Below, in pieces: positions 24,205 to 33,029 of a stretch of DNA of 38,213 nucleotides. The DNA comes from Deltaproteobacteria bacterium (GTDB lineage: Bacteria > Desulfobacterota > Desulfomonilia > UBA1062): contig JAHDQN010000023.1 of the NCBI GenBank assembly GCA_018433775.1, positions 1-38,213 on the forward strand. Direction: 5' to 3'. Numbering within the stretch: the stretch's first letter is position 1; each line of letters begins with the position of its first letter. The notes beneath the pieces are model-generated. The model saw nothing but the letters and a program-made list of their open reading frames with translations, did no database searches and was not told where the DNA came from. A program made the translations under genes and the position numbers.

Positions 24205-24594
24205 ATGGCTGTTGGTATACATTTGATACTGCTCCTTCTCATCGGCCTCACGGCCGGCGTCGCCTCGGGCCTGTTCGGCATAGGCGGAGGGGTGATCGTG
24301 GTTCCCGCCCTGGTGATCGTCATGGGCTTTTCCCTGCACAGCGCCATCGGGACCAGCCTGGCGATTCTCCTGCCGCCGGTGGGCCTGGCCGCGGTGACCG
24401 AGTACTACCGGCACGGCAACGTTGACCTGAAATCCGCGATCATCGTGGCGCTGGGTCTCTTCACGGGGGCATGGATCAGCGCGTACTTCGCCAACCGGCT
24501 GGCCGGGCCGTGGCTGCGCGTGGCATTCGGGGTGTTCATCATCTGCCTCGGGGTCTACATGATCTATGGGGCACTGAGGAATACGCCGATCTGA
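24205..24594 (+). CDS. Half-size TauE/SafE-family membrane protein
   Basis: This 129-residue protein has four hydrophobic segments and the family signature GVASGLFGIGGGVIVVPALV. TauE/SafE proteins (also called UPF0721) of about 250 residues move sulfite, sulfoacetate or other organosulfur anions across the inner membrane and are built from two such halves. This gene encodes only one half and ends at a normal stop, so it probably works as a dimer, as other half-size members are thought to do. The ribosome binding site AGAGGAGG is strong. There is no related gene beside it, so the substrate is unknown. Confidence 0.85.
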   Translation: MAVGIHLILLLLIGLTAGVASGLFGIGGGVIVVPALVIVMGFSLHSAIGTSLAILLPPVGLAAVTEYYRHGNVDLKSAIIVALGLFTGAWISAYFANRLAGPWLRVAFGVFIICLGVYMIYGALRNTPI

Positions 24595-24716
24595 GCGTGC
24601 CCGGGTTTGAGCCCCGGCGGCAGGGTCCTGGAATCCCCGGCGGGGGGGAAAGAGCCGGACATGGTGCCGTCAGGGACAGAGACCGCCGGCGCAAATGAAC
24701 CGCATTCTCCCGGAGA

Positions 24717-26438
24717 TCACGAGCCCACGGGTTTTTGCTCGTCCCCGGTAAGGTCGAGCCCGAGCTGGCCGCCCGGGTTCATGATGTTCCGGGGATCGAA
24801 GTGGCGCTTCAGGGACTTGAGCACCTCCATCTGCTCCTTTCCGAGATACTCCTCCAGGTACGGCGCCATCATCCTGCCGATGCCGTGGTGATGGCTCAGC
24901 GAGCCCCCGCTCTTCATGATCGCCTCGATCACTCCCCGCTGGAACGACCGGAACTCCTCCGCGTCAGAGGTTCTCATGATGAAGATGAAATAGAGGTTCG
25001 TACCCTGGGGATAGAAGTGCGAGGCATGGGTCATGCACATGGTCTGAGGCCTTGCCTTGATATAGGCCCTGACACCCTGGTGAACCGCGTGGAGGTTGTC
25101 CCAGGTCACGCTCGCCTCAAGGGTGTCGATCTGAATGCCGAAGTCCTGCAGGTCCTCGCGCATGTAGGGCTCGGTGTAGCGCGTCTTTTCCCACTTCCGG
25201 GAGGCATAGCCGGTGAGGTACAGAGCGCCGTGCCCGCGGCAGACCTTCCGGATTTTTTTCAGAAGGTGGCGGGTGTAATCGCTGTCGCCCTCGACGGTGC
25301 CCAGGCACAGGCAGCGCTCCATGGGCCGGTAGCCCCTCCGCACGAGGAAGGCGTCCACCGGCGAGGGGATGCCGTAGAGCTTGAGCCCCCTGTCGGTCTC
25401 CTCCGGGTCGGATATCCGGTAGACCGCGGGCCTGCCGAACTCGCCCTGCATGATCTCCCGGCTGGCGTCCACCGCCGCCTCCCAGGTGGGGAACATGAAG
25501 CTGAAGTATTTCCTGTTCTCCGGCATGGAGCGAAAGATTTTCATGGTCACCTCCACGAGGATCCCGAACGCTCCCTCGGAGCCCTTCATGATGTCGTGCA
25601 CCTTGGGACCGGTCGCGGAGGCGGGAAATTCGCGGGTTCGGAAGGTGCCCGCAGGCGTCACGTACTCCTGGCTGAGCACGATGTCGCAGGCGTCGCCATA
25701 ATAGGTGGAGGCCTGGCCCGAGCCCAGGGTTACCACCCAGCCCCCCACCGTGGAATATTCGAACGACTGGGGGAAATGCCCGCAGGTGTAGCGCCTGGAT
25801 GAGCCGAAGCGCTCGGGAGCGTTGTTCAGGGCGTCTTCATAGGCGGGGCCGAACATGCCCGGCTGCACCCGGGCGGTCTGGTTGGTCTCGTTGATCTGAA
25901 GGAGCCTGTTCATATGGGTGCTCATCACCAGGCTCACCCCGCCCTGCGCGGGTCGCACCCCGAAGTTCACCGACGAGCCCGCCGCGAACACATAGACCGG
26001 AATAGCGTGCTCGTTGCAATAGGCCACGATCCTTCCCACCTCATGTTTGTCGCGCGGGTGCACCACCACGTCGGCGGTCTGGCGGACGATCCCCTGGCGC
26101 AGCTCCATGAGCTCTTCGGTGGTCTTGCCGTAGGCGTATTTGATCCTGCTGTAGTCGTCGGTGCAGACGTTTTCCGGCCCCACGATGCCTTTCAGGTGCT
26201 CGATGTGCCGCTCATCCAGGGCCGCCGGCCGGTCCAGAACAGCCCTTTCCGCCCCCTCGTCCTGCTTTCGGGAGAAATCCCCGCGGGTCATGCCGAACTC
26301 GTCCATCATCATGGCGACCCATCCGTCGCTCGGGTGCTTGAAGGCACGGGGGTTGCCGTACTTGACGATCGACCTGATGCTGCCGCTCTGCGGTGCGTGC
26401 TCCGTCCAGTCGGGCCTGAACTTCCTTTTTCCAAACAT
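24717..26438 (-). CDS. FAD-binding oxidoreductase, alkyldihydroxyacetonephosphate synthase-like
   Basis: This 573-residue flavoprotein has the PCMH-type FAD-binding domain (VVVHPRDKHEVGRIVAYCNE, YVFAAGSSVNFGV) and a C-terminal cap domain. The signature SHHHGIGRMMAPYL near the end matches the His-rich active-site stretch of ADPS, the ether-lipid enzyme that exchanges an acyl for an alkyl group on dihydroxyacetone phosphate. Bacterial relatives often act instead as 2-hydroxyacid dehydrogenases, so the activity is not certain. It follows glpD by 23 bp in the gntR-glpD operon. GlpD makes dihydroxyacetone phosphate, so a shared pathway around that compound is plausible. Start at 26438 has AGAGGAGG upstream. 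Confidence 0.85.
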   Translation of the reverse strand: MFGKRKFRPDWTEHAPQSGSIRSIVKYGNPRAFKHPSDGWVAMMMDEFGMTRGDFSRKQDEGAERAVLDRPAALDERHIEHLKGIVGPENVCTDDYSRIKYAYGKTTEELMELRQGIVRQTADVVVHPRDKHEVGRIVAYCNEHAIPVYVFAAGSSVNFGVRPAQGGVSLVMSTHMNRLLQINETNQTARVQPGMFGPAYEDALNNAPERFGSSRRYTCGHFPQSFEYSTVGGWVVTLGSGQASTYYGDACDIVLSQEYVTPAGTFRTREFPASATGPKVHDIMKGSEGAFGILVEVTMKIFRSMPENRKYFSFMFPTWEAAVDASREIMQGEFGRPAVYRISDPEETDRGLKLYGIPSPVDAFLVRRGYRPMERCLCLGTVEGDSDYTRHLLKKIRKVCRGHGALYLTGYASRKWEKTRYTEPYMREDLQDFGIQIDTLEASVTWDNLHAVHQGVRAYIKARPQTMCMTHASHFYPQGTNLYFIFIMRTSDAEEFRSFQRGVIEAIMKSGGSLSHHHGIGRMMAPYLEEYLGKEQMEVLKSLKRHFDPRNIMNPGGQLGLDLTGDEQKPVGS

Positions 26439-26461
26439 GACTCCCTCCTCTTAAAGATGAT

Positions 26462-28144
26462 TCAGCGGGACAGGCCCGATGAGTCTGATTCCCCGGGGGT
26501 TTCCCCGCTGCCCGGAATCCTGAGCAGGTCCATGGTGCTCCGGTATTCCTCCGCGGTCTTCTCACTGCTCCATCCGAGCTCGCGGGCGGCAATGGCGGCG
26601 ACCTTACTCATGATCTCCTCTCCGGGGTTGCCCAGGGTGGCGATGCCGGTTCTCCTCAGGACGATGTCGCTCAGACGCCTGGCCATCTCGTTCCTCACGG
26701 CGAAGAGCACCTCGGCAAGGATCTCGCCGTCTGTACTCACCACCTCGGCATACTCGCGGTCTTTTTCCGCGAGCTCCATGACCTTGTGATACTCGGTGCC
26801 GTAGTGCCTGCCCAGATATTCCAGGGTGCTTTCACCGAAGCCGGAATAATTCCGTTTGATGGAGTCCACGAATGCATTGATGTCCCGGATTTCACACCCA
26901 TGGAGATAGCGCCGGTCGGTGATGGCCTGGCCCATGGGCATCTCCGTCTTTTCCCTCACCAGGTCCATGACCTTCTGGGCAAGATTCCGGCTGGTGGTGT
27001 ACTTGCCCCCCTCCACGGTGATCAGGCCGTGGAGCCCGTCGGAGGCATTGTCGTAGATCTCGTACTTCCGGGACGACTCGTAGGTCCCCTCGGTCTGCTC
27101 TTCTACCAGCGGCCTCAAGCCCCCGTAGGTGTGGAGCACCTCTTCGAAGCGCACGAAGCCTGCGCCGAAAGTGGAATTCACCTCGTCGATGAGCTCCACG
27201 ATGCTCTCCTTTGTCACCCGGTAATCATCGGGGCTGCCGACATATTCCTTGTCCGTGGTCCCGATCAGCGTGTGCCCCCGCCACGGAATCAGGAAGAAAT
27301 GCCTCCCCTTGGGGGTCATGGACGCCACCACGCTCCCTTCGTTGATCTTTTTGCCCGTGATGATGTGGATGCCCTCGGAGCGACGGAGCATCTCGCTGGC
27401 CTCGCCCTTCTTCGCCAGGCCCAGGATGATGTCCGCCCAGGGACCTCCGCAGTTGATGGTGACGTTCCCGCGCACCTCGCAGCGGGTGTCGTTCAGAAGA
27501 TCCGTCGCCGAGACACCGGCCACCCTGCCGGACCGGTCGATGATGAACCCGTCGACCTTGACATAGTTCGCCACATCCGCCCCGAAGGCCACGGCCGACT
27601 TGATGAAGGCGAGCGTGAGCCGCTCCGGGAATATGCTCATGCAGTCGTAGAAGACCGATGCGCCTGAGAGTCCCTGCTCCTTGAGGCAGGGCTGCATTTG
27701 GAGCGCCTTCCTTGTTGAGACCGTCTTGTGCAGAGGGATCTTCTTGCTCTCGTCCCAGGTGCTGCCCCGGTCGTAGGAAAGGATGTCGTACAGAGTGAGC
27801 CCCGCCTTGACGAACCATTTGCTGTTCTTGAGAGACGACTTGTAGTGGGTCATGAGCATGGGGAAGGGATAGACGAAGTTGGGCGCGATGTCTTCGAGGA
27901 TCTTGCGCTCCTTCAGTGATTCTCTCACCAGAGAGAACTCCATATTCGCCAGATACCGCAGTCCCCCGTGGATGAGTTTTGAGGTGGCCGCGGACGTGGC
28001 TCCGGAAAAGTCGTTTTTTTCGAGCAGCGCAACCTTAAGCCCCCGGCTGGCGGCATCATAGGCGACCGAGGCCCCGGTGATGCCGCCCCCGATTACCACC
28101 ACGTCATAGATCCGGTCCCTGTGATTCTCGATAAATCTCCGCAT
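26462..28144 (-). CDS. glpD: FAD-dependent glycerol-3-phosphate dehydrogenase
   Basis: This 560-residue enzyme oxidises glycerol 3-phosphate to dihydroxyacetone phosphate, giving electrons to the quinone pool or another acceptor. The N-terminal FAD motif is DVVVIGGGITGASVAYDAASRG, followed by SAATSKLIHGGLRYL. The substrate-domain sequences FLIPWRGHTLIGTTDKEY and TVEGGKYTTSR are typical of GlpA/GlpD. The C-terminal part lacks the GlpA-type iron-sulfur domain, so it is GlpD-like. It starts five bases after the stop of the gntR gene, whose last codons carry its ribosome binding site (GGAGG). The operon context with an FCD-type GntR regulator suggests induction by the substrate or a related metabolite. 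Confidence 0.92.
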   Translation of the reverse strand: MRRFIENHRDRIYDVVVIGGGITGASVAYDAASRGLKVALLEKNDFSGATSAATSKLIHGGLRYLANMEFSLVRESLKERKILEDIAPNFVYPFPMLMTHYKSSLKNSKWFVKAGLTLYDILSYDRGSTWDESKKIPLHKTVSTRKALQMQPCLKEQGLSGASVFYDCMSIFPERLTLAFIKSAVAFGADVANYVKVDGFIIDRSGRVAGVSATDLLNDTRCEVRGNVTINCGGPWADIILGLAKKGEASEMLRRSEGIHIITGKKINEGSVVASMTPKGRHFFLIPWRGHTLIGTTDKEYVGSPDDYRVTKESIVELIDEVNSTFGAGFVRFEEVLHTYGGLRPLVEEQTEGTYESSRKYEIYDNASDGLHGLITVEGGKYTTSRNLAQKVMDLVREKTEMPMGQAITDRRYLHGCEIRDINAFVDSIKRNYSGFGESTLEYLGRHYGTEYHKVMELAEKDREYAEVVSTDGEILAEVLFAVRNEMARRLSDIVLRRTGIATLGNPGEEIMSKVAAIAARELGWSSEKTAEEYRSTMDLLRIPGSGETPGESDSSGLSR

Positions 28145-28149
28145 CGTTC

Positions 28150-28875
28150 TTACCTCCTGCTATGCTTGCCAACCTGCAGCGTATCGACCACCGCCTTCTG
28201 GGCATAGGTGAGAACGTCCTTCATGATTTCTCTGGCCAGACCGGCGTTTCCATTTTTGACTGCATGGTAGATTTCCTCGTGAAAACGCATGGAGCGCTCC
28301 ACGTTTTCCTGTTCATTGAAATAGAGGTGCCCGTATTCGATCATGAACTTGTTGAAGAAGTTCAGCAGGGTGAGATACAGAACATTGGCGCTCGCCAGGG
28401 CAATGATGTGATGCACCCGGATGTCCTTTTCCAGGGTCGAGAGCTTCCCGTTCTTCCAGATGACATCCTCCAGGGCTTCGATATGATCGTCCGTCCTGTT
28501 CATGGCGGCGTGAAAGGCCATCTCTGGTCCGATTATCGACCTGAACTCGAGCAGGGCGACGATAATGTCGTCCCGCTGACGCTCATCCAGGCGGACCATG
28601 GCCCGGATGAGCTCGAGGCTCCCGCTCTCCTGGAAATTCTTGACATAAACACCGTCACCATGACGAATCTCCACCAGGTCGAGGGATTCGAGCTTGCCGA
28701 GCGCCTCTCTGACCGTGGACCGGTTGACTTCAAGGTCTCTGGCGAGCTCCCGCTCGGTCGGGAGCTTTTCTCCCGCGGCAAGCTGGCCCCTGATGATGCT
28801 CTTCAGCAGGATGTTTTCGATTTCTCCGGAAAGCCTTTTCCGCATGAGCGGGCGGGTGAGAATCAATGCCGACAT
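28150..28875 (-). CDS. GntR-family transcription regulator, FadR (FCD) type
   Basis: The 241-residue protein has an N-terminal winged helix (GEKLPTERELARDLEVNRSTVREALGKLE) and a C-terminal all-helical FCD effector domain containing FRSIIGPEMA, DIRVHHIIALASAN and MRFHEEIYHAV, which usually binds a metal and a small organic acid. It should repress the operon until an effector is bound. The start at 28875 has GGAGGGG five bases upstream; the frame is open to 28956. The first gene of the gntR-glpD-ADPS operon, it lies directly behind an operator that it is likely to bind. Confidence 0.9.
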   Translation of the reverse strand: MSALILTRPLMRKRLSGEIENILLKSIIRGQLAAGEKLPTERELARDLEVNRSTVREALGKLESLDLVEIRHGDGVYVKNFQESGSLELIRAMVRLDERQRDDIIVALLEFRSIIGPEMAFHAAMNRTDDHIEALEDVIWKNGKLSTLEKDIRVHHIIALASANVLYLTLLNFFNKFMIEYGHLYFNEQENVERSMRFHEEIYHAVKNGNAGLAREIMKDVLTYAQKAVVDTLQVGKHSRR

Positions 28876-28896
28876 ATGTCCCCTCCATTTGGTCCG

Positions 28897-28909
28897 GTGG
28901 TCCGACCAC
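28897..28909. promoter_or_regulatory. GntR operator, autoregulatory
   Basis: GTGGTCCGACCAC is a perfect palindrome (6 + 1 + 6). It contains TGGTCCGACCA, which fits the TNGTNNNACNA pattern of FCD-type GntR operators. It lies at the expected transcription start, between the promoter and the ATG of gntR, so binding would block transcription. Confidence 0.8.
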
Positions 28910-28916
28910 TGAACCA

Positions 28917-28944
28917 TTTTTACCGATAAGCCCGGCTCTGTCAA
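28917..28944 (-). promoter_or_regulatory. Sigma-70 promoter of the gntR-glpD operon
   Basis: TTGACA (28944-28939) is a perfect -35 box; TAAAAA (28922-28917) is an acceptable -10 box, with 16-bp spacing. The operator lies immediately downstream. Confidence 0.7.
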
Positions 28945-29177
28945 GACATTTTTCACGGAAGCAAAGGCAATGCTTTTTTGCGGGAGATATCCGGATGACC
29001 TTTTTTAAGGTACGGATTCGGGGAACCTTATGAGTGCCGGTCATAGATTGACAACCGGATAAGAAAGGCAAGGCTTTTCAGACGAGGTTGCCTGTCTCTC
29101 GAGGGAACGGAGCGCCTGAGAAGCCTCTGTGTGCACTATCCGGGCGTTATCCGTGAATCACTGCAAGGATCGGGCGC

Positions 29178-29894
29178 TCAGGCACGGGAAGGCTCCCGGG
29201 CAGGTGAATTCAGATCGAAGAGATAGCTCAGGCAGTCGAGGGAGTCTTCGATCTGAACAGGCAGGACTTTGGCAAAGGTGTCCAGCATGATCACTGCATC
29301 GAGGGTTGATTCGGTCTGTGTCGCATCCTTCAGGCGCTCGGTGAACGAGATGTTCACCAGGTGGATGTCCTGGTAAATCTTGGTCAGTCCGGCGAGCTCG
29401 AGATCCGCGCACTGACCGTTCTTTTTGAGGAAATACTGGGCGAGCAGATACATGGACGTGGCGCGGTAAATGGTCTCTTCCCCGGTGGCAAGCGGCAAGT
29501 GAAATCTGGCCATTGGCCTGAGCGGCGCGGTGAGCGGGCATCCGCAGGTCGCGCTTATGAGCCCCATGAGCGAGCTGATCGCATTCTGCAGGGTGGTCAG
29601 CTGTGAGAAGATCCGCTCCGGGGTGACCACACTCAGGTGAATCTCATGAAACGACATCTTGCCCTGAAACCGGTTTACCGTATTTACCAGATGGACTGCC
29701 AGCGGGCAGTGAGGGTTGGTCTCATAGAAAAGAGGACAGTTGGGGCACTGGTGGAATCCCAGCACAGTCCAGGAAGGCAGATACCCGGGTGGATCATTGA
29801 CCAGCTCAAGCGTTTTCGGATTGAGCCTCAAGTTGATTATTTCCTGGCTTCTGTCAGTGAATGTGAAACAATACCTGATGGGAATATTCTTCAT
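29178..29894 (-). CDS. Uncharacterised protein with conserved-looking cysteine motifs
   Basis: This 238-residue soluble protein starts MKNIPIRYCFTFTDRSQ, with a well-placed CAGGAGAG. It has two cysteine clusters: CPNCPLF with a third Cys ten residues on (Cys50, Cys53, Cys63) and CGCPL (Cys117, Cys119). The repeated Cys-Pro-Leu pattern looks like metal or iron-sulfur binding. The rest is mainly helical (IFSQLTTLQNAISSLMGLI; YRATSMYLLAQYFLKKN). It stands alone between the gntR operon and a substrate-binding protein gene. I do not recognise the family, and function is unknown. Confidence 0.8.
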   Translation of the reverse strand: MKNIPIRYCFTFTDRSQEIINLRLNPKTLELVNDPPGYLPSWTVLGFHQCPNCPLFYETNPHCPLAVHLVNTVNRFQGKMSFHEIHLSVVTPERIFSQLTTLQNAISSLMGLISATCGCPLTAPLRPMARFHLPLATGEETIYRATSMYLLAQYFLKKNGQCADLELAGLTKIYQDIHLVNISFTERLKDATQTESTLDAVIMLDTFAKVLPVQIEDSLDCLSYLFDLNSPAREPSRA

Positions 29895-30294
29895 ATCGCC
29901 ACTCTCCTGGTGTTCACGCAGCTGTCCACGGATGCAAACAAGCGGCACCGGTAATCGAAACCTACTCCGCAGTCGTTTATGGTCGTTCTGATGGATATCA
30001 TTTTACCATCCCTTCGTCATTTTACTCATGAATCTTTATGGACCGGATCTCCCCGGCGTCATTTTTCCGGGAGCCCCTTCATTTTTTCGCCCCCCCTCAT
30101 TTGTCATATGCCCATGCCCGCTCTGAACGTACCTTCCTCTGGCTCCAGGTCGATTTCTCCATGGTTTTCATATTCCCTATGCACATATAGGATAGTACTG
30201 CCTGATGAATCAATTTTCATATCATCTTTCCTTTATTTCCTGCCGATGATAACCGAAATGTGTAATATATGATAAGGTACAGGGGGAGGGATGC
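29895..30294. other. Divergent intergenic region
   Basis: This 400-bp region lies between the cysteine-motif protein gene (minus) and the substrate-binding protein gene (plus). It is more AT-rich than its neighbours. A TATGATAA near 30268 could be a -10 element for the plus-strand gene, which has GGGGGAGGG just before its ATG. No gene was seen. Confidence 0.5.
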
Positions 30295-31311
30295 ATGAAT
30301 AGAATCTTTATCGGAACACTATCGGTTCTCATAGTCATTCTCATGGCAGTGACCTGTTTCGCCCAGGACAAGACCTACAAAATCGAGGTGCTGCAGGTCA
30401 CCAACATCGAACCCTTTGACATGGCATACGAGGGGTTCCTCAAGGGCCTTGCCGAAAATGGGATCACGGAGGGACAGAACCTCACAATCAACCGGCGGAT
30501 CATCGATTTCGACGTGGAGAAGGGGGGCCTGTGGAAAAAGGTCGGCGTGCTCCTGGAGATCAAGAACACCGCCTCCAAGATCGCTGACGCCCGCCCCGAC
30601 CTCGTGTTGACCATCGGCACGCCCGCCACCAAGTATGCGAAAGACAGGATCATAGGTGCCGGCATCCCGCTGGTGTTCACCGCGGTTGCCATCCCCGAGG
30701 CGGCCGGCTGCTCGTCGCTGACCGCAGCAGGCCCCGGGTTCACCGGCTCCACCTTGTACATGGACATGGGGTCGGCCCTCAAGATCGCCAGGCTAGCATT
30801 CCCGGATCTCAAGACCGTGGGCATCGTCCACACCGATGACGACAACGCACTGGCCCAGGCGCAGCAGGCCAAGGCTGCAGGCCCCTCGGAGGGGTTCACC
30901 TTCATCACCAAAGAGGTCAGCAAGAGCGACAAGTTCACCCCTGCCGCTGAAGACCTGGTTGCAAAAGGTGCCCAGGCCTTTGCCGTGCTCCTTGATTCCT
31001 ACTATGGCATGCGGAACTACGAGCCCTGCCATGAGCTTGCGGACATCTCTCTCAAATACAGGCTGCCGGTTTTCAGCCTTGTCCACATGAAGGTCCCGGG
31101 AGCTATTCTCTACGTAGGCGCAGAGTTCCCGCACGTCGGTTCGCTCGCAGGCGTGCAGGCCTCACAGATTCTCCAGCAGGGTGCAAACCCCGGCAGCATG
31201 CCCATCCTCAGGCAGGAAGACCTGACCATCATGGTGGACACCAGCCGGCTCAAAGAGCTCCAGATCGAACTGCCCATCGAAATCCTCCAGCTTGCAAAGG
31301 CCGTAGAATAG
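30295..31311 (+). CDS. ABC-type substrate-binding protein (TrpX-like family)
   Basis: This 338-residue exported protein has a signal peptide (MNRIFIGTLSVLIVILMAVTC, cleaved after CFAQ or nearby) and the two-lobed fold of the ABC_sub_bind family, visible as KIEVLQVTNIEPFDMAYEGF, DLVLTIGTPATKYAKDRI and LKTVGIVHTDDDNALAQAQ. Relatives bind aromatic amino acids or other small ligands for import. The usual permease and ATPase genes do not follow; instead a terminator-like hairpin comes right after. It may serve a transporter encoded elsewhere or act as a sensory binding protein. Confidence 0.85.
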   Translation: MNRIFIGTLSVLIVILMAVTCFAQDKTYKIEVLQVTNIEPFDMAYEGFLKGLAENGITEGQNLTINRRIIDFDVEKGGLWKKVGVLLEIKNTASKIADARPDLVLTIGTPATKYAKDRIIGAGIPLVFTAVAIPEAAGCSSLTAAGPGFTGSTLYMDMGSALKIARLAFPDLKTVGIVHTDDDNALAQAQQAKAAGPSEGFTFITKEVSKSDKFTPAAEDLVAKGAQAFAVLLDSYYGMRNYEPCHELADISLKYRLPVFSLVHMKVPGAILYVGAEFPHVGSLAGVQASQILQQGANPGSMPILRQEDLTIMVDTSRLKELQIELPIEILQLAKAVE

Positions 31312-31319
31312 TCCGTTTC

Positions 31320-31359
31320 CCGGGTTTCCTTCCCGCCGGAGCACGGGAGGGAAACCCGG
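31320..31359 (+). terminator. Hairpin after the substrate-binding protein gene
   Basis: CCGGGTTTCCTTCCCG and CGGGAGGGAAACCCGG form a 16-bp stem with one G-T pair and an 8-base loop, beginning nine bases after the stop codon. No T-run follows on the plus strand, so the hairpin may act with Rho or as a 3' protector. Confidence 0.65.
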
Positions 31360-31553
31360 CCCTTCAGAACCATTCACCACGTCTGCAAGACGGATATCTG
31401 TTGCATGTTCATTTTGCCGCTCAATAGAAACAGGGCACAGAACCCCAAAGTTTTCAGGGTCGGGTTCACACTTCAGTTTCTCGCTTGGAAAAAACCGGAC
31501 CATGCATATTGACTGCAGACCTGTCTGATTCGGGGCTGGTAAATGAATGAACT

Positions 31554-31606
31554 CGACATGTAAGGGCCCGGTTCCTCTTTCCGAAGAACCGTGCCCTTAC
31601 ATGTCG
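31554..31606. terminator. Long inverted repeat between convergent genes
   Basis: Two 21-base arms (31554-31574 and 31586-31606) match at 20 of 21 positions around an 11-base loop. The repeat lies 24 bp beyond the end of the minus-strand porin gene and faces the convergent substrate-binding protein gene. It is very likely a bidirectional transcription end or transcript stabiliser. T-runs are weak on both sides. Confidence 0.7.
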
Positions 31607-31629
31607 GAAGGATCGATCGAGATGCGGCG

Positions 31630-33018
31630 TCAGAAGTGGAAGGTCATCTTGGCTGCAAAGAGGTACCAATCCTCTTCGTAGCGGTCTTCCGCCGGATCCT
31701 CGGGAGCCGGGTTGTCGGCGCCCAGAAGGATTGCGGAACCGTCCATCTTGTGGGCCTCGAGCTTGACGATCCAGTTCTCGTTCACGTCAAACCGTGTGGT
31801 CAGCGCGATGTCCTTGAGCCATCCCCGGTGGTCCTGGTCGTCGAGCCCCTTGGCTACACGCTCCTTGCCGTCCTTGTCGTCCTCGTTGGGGTAGTAGACC
31901 GAGTAGTAGGTGCCCAGCTCGAACCAGGGGGCGAACCGGTAGGCGAGACTCGCATAGTAACCCACCGAGCTGAACTGATCCACCTCGATGGTGCCGTCCT
32001 GGACCGCCACCCCATTGGCGCTCAGTACCGGCTCCAGGGTAGTGAACAGCGGGGAGTTCCTGAACTCGATATTGTAGGTCGTCCGCATGTATTCCGCGGC
32101 GAACACCAGGTTCCTCCACATGAACTCCATGGACGCGGTGTAGCTGACCGTCTCCACGCCGAACTCGCTGGGTGAGAGCATGAAGCGGGCACCGTATGCA
32201 TTCAGGGGGCCAACGAGATCAACAAACCCCGGATTGTTTTGCAGCATGGCTGCCGCCATGGGATTGGTGGTATCCAGCAGCGTGGTCGCGTCCGCTTCGA
32301 ACTGGTAACCCCAGGTGGAGCCCCCGAGGATCAGGCCCTCGAGGTTGGTGATCCATCGGATGCTTCCGGCGTAGGTATAGTCCACGTTGATCTGATCAAC
32401 ATCCACCAGGAGACCCATGCCCTCGAAGGGCCACTGGTCTCCCAGCAGCCTGGCCGCCCCTTTATCGGAGTCGAGGTTCACCGTACCGTACTGCAGATCG
32501 TAGGAGAGCGACCCCATATCGCTCAGCCCGAGGTCACCGTAGAGTCCGGCCCCCTGGATGGAGGAGATGGCCTCCCTCCAGGCCTCTATGTATACGCTCT
32601 GGGGCATGAGAATAAAGGTGCGCACCATGTCCAGGTCGCGGGTCTCGTTGTAAAGACCGTGTACGAACTTCATGTTGCCGACCGTGAGGCCGAGCCAGTC
32701 ACGGAAGTGGTAGTCCGCAATGGCCCAGTCGAGGATCACCTCGTTGTTTCCGATGGTGCCCAGGTCCCGGGAAAGGAACTGAACGCCCAGACGCAGCCTG
32801 TCAGAAACCTCGGCCGAGAAGTTGATGCCCGCCTCGTTGAACTGGGAGGTGCCGTCCTCTGTCTCGGCAAAGAAGTTGTTGTCTGTGCTCTGCAGATATC
32901 CCTGGGAGATGAACCCCCTGATATCGACCCCCTGATACTCATACGCACGGGCATTCCCGGAGAAACAGCACATGGCAAACAAGGCTGAGAGAAACATGAT
33001 TTTCACAGCACTCTTCAT
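31630..33018 (-). CDS. Outer-membrane beta-barrel porin-like protein
   Basis: This 462-residue protein has a signal peptide ending GNARA|YEYQG (about residue 25) and a sequence of alternating aromatic and polar residues, with a C-terminal FAAKMTFHF ending in Phe, typical of BAM-inserted barrels. Strand-like repeats such as INVDYTYAGSIRWITNLEGL support a barrel of 14-18 strands. It is probably a channel for anions or small solutes. The upstream gene encodes a PstS-like periplasmic protein with only 11 bp between them, so the two likely work together. AGGAGG precedes the ATG. Confidence 0.85.
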   Translation of the reverse strand: MKSAVKIMFLSALFAMCCFSGNARAYEYQGVDIRGFISQGYLQSTDNNFFAETEDGTSQFNEAGINFSAEVSDRLRLGVQFLSRDLGTIGNNEVILDWAIADYHFRDWLGLTVGNMKFVHGLYNETRDLDMVRTFILMPQSVYIEAWREAISSIQGAGLYGDLGLSDMGSLSYDLQYGTVNLDSDKGAARLLGDQWPFEGMGLLVDVDQINVDYTYAGSIRWITNLEGLILGGSTWGYQFEADATTLLDTTNPMAAAMLQNNPGFVDLVGPLNAYGARFMLSPSEFGVETVSYTASMEFMWRNLVFAAEYMRTTYNIEFRNSPLFTTLEPVLSANGVAVQDGTIEVDQFSSVGYYASLAYRFAPWFELGTYYSVYYPNEDDKDGKERVAKGLDDQDHRGWLKDIALTTRFDVNENWIVKLEAHKMDGSAILLGADNPAPEDPAEDRYEEDWYLFAAKMTFHF

Positions 33019-33029
33019 TTTTAAGCCTC

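Larger units (their letters stand above)
28876..29177. other. Intergenic region before the gntR operon
   Basis: The 302 bp hold the gntR promoter and operator described separately. The remainder, 28945-29177, contains no gene that I can support. Confidence 0.5.
31312..31629. other. Convergent intergenic region
   Basis: These 318 bp contain the two hairpins described separately and a partial REP-like match (GGGTCGGGTTCACA, 31457-31470) that resembles the 18-mers near 8.1-10 kb. No gene was seen. Confidence 0.5.

Noticed and set aside
28945..29177. Open frames upstream of gntR
   Set aside because: They are short, lack start signals and overlap the promoter region.
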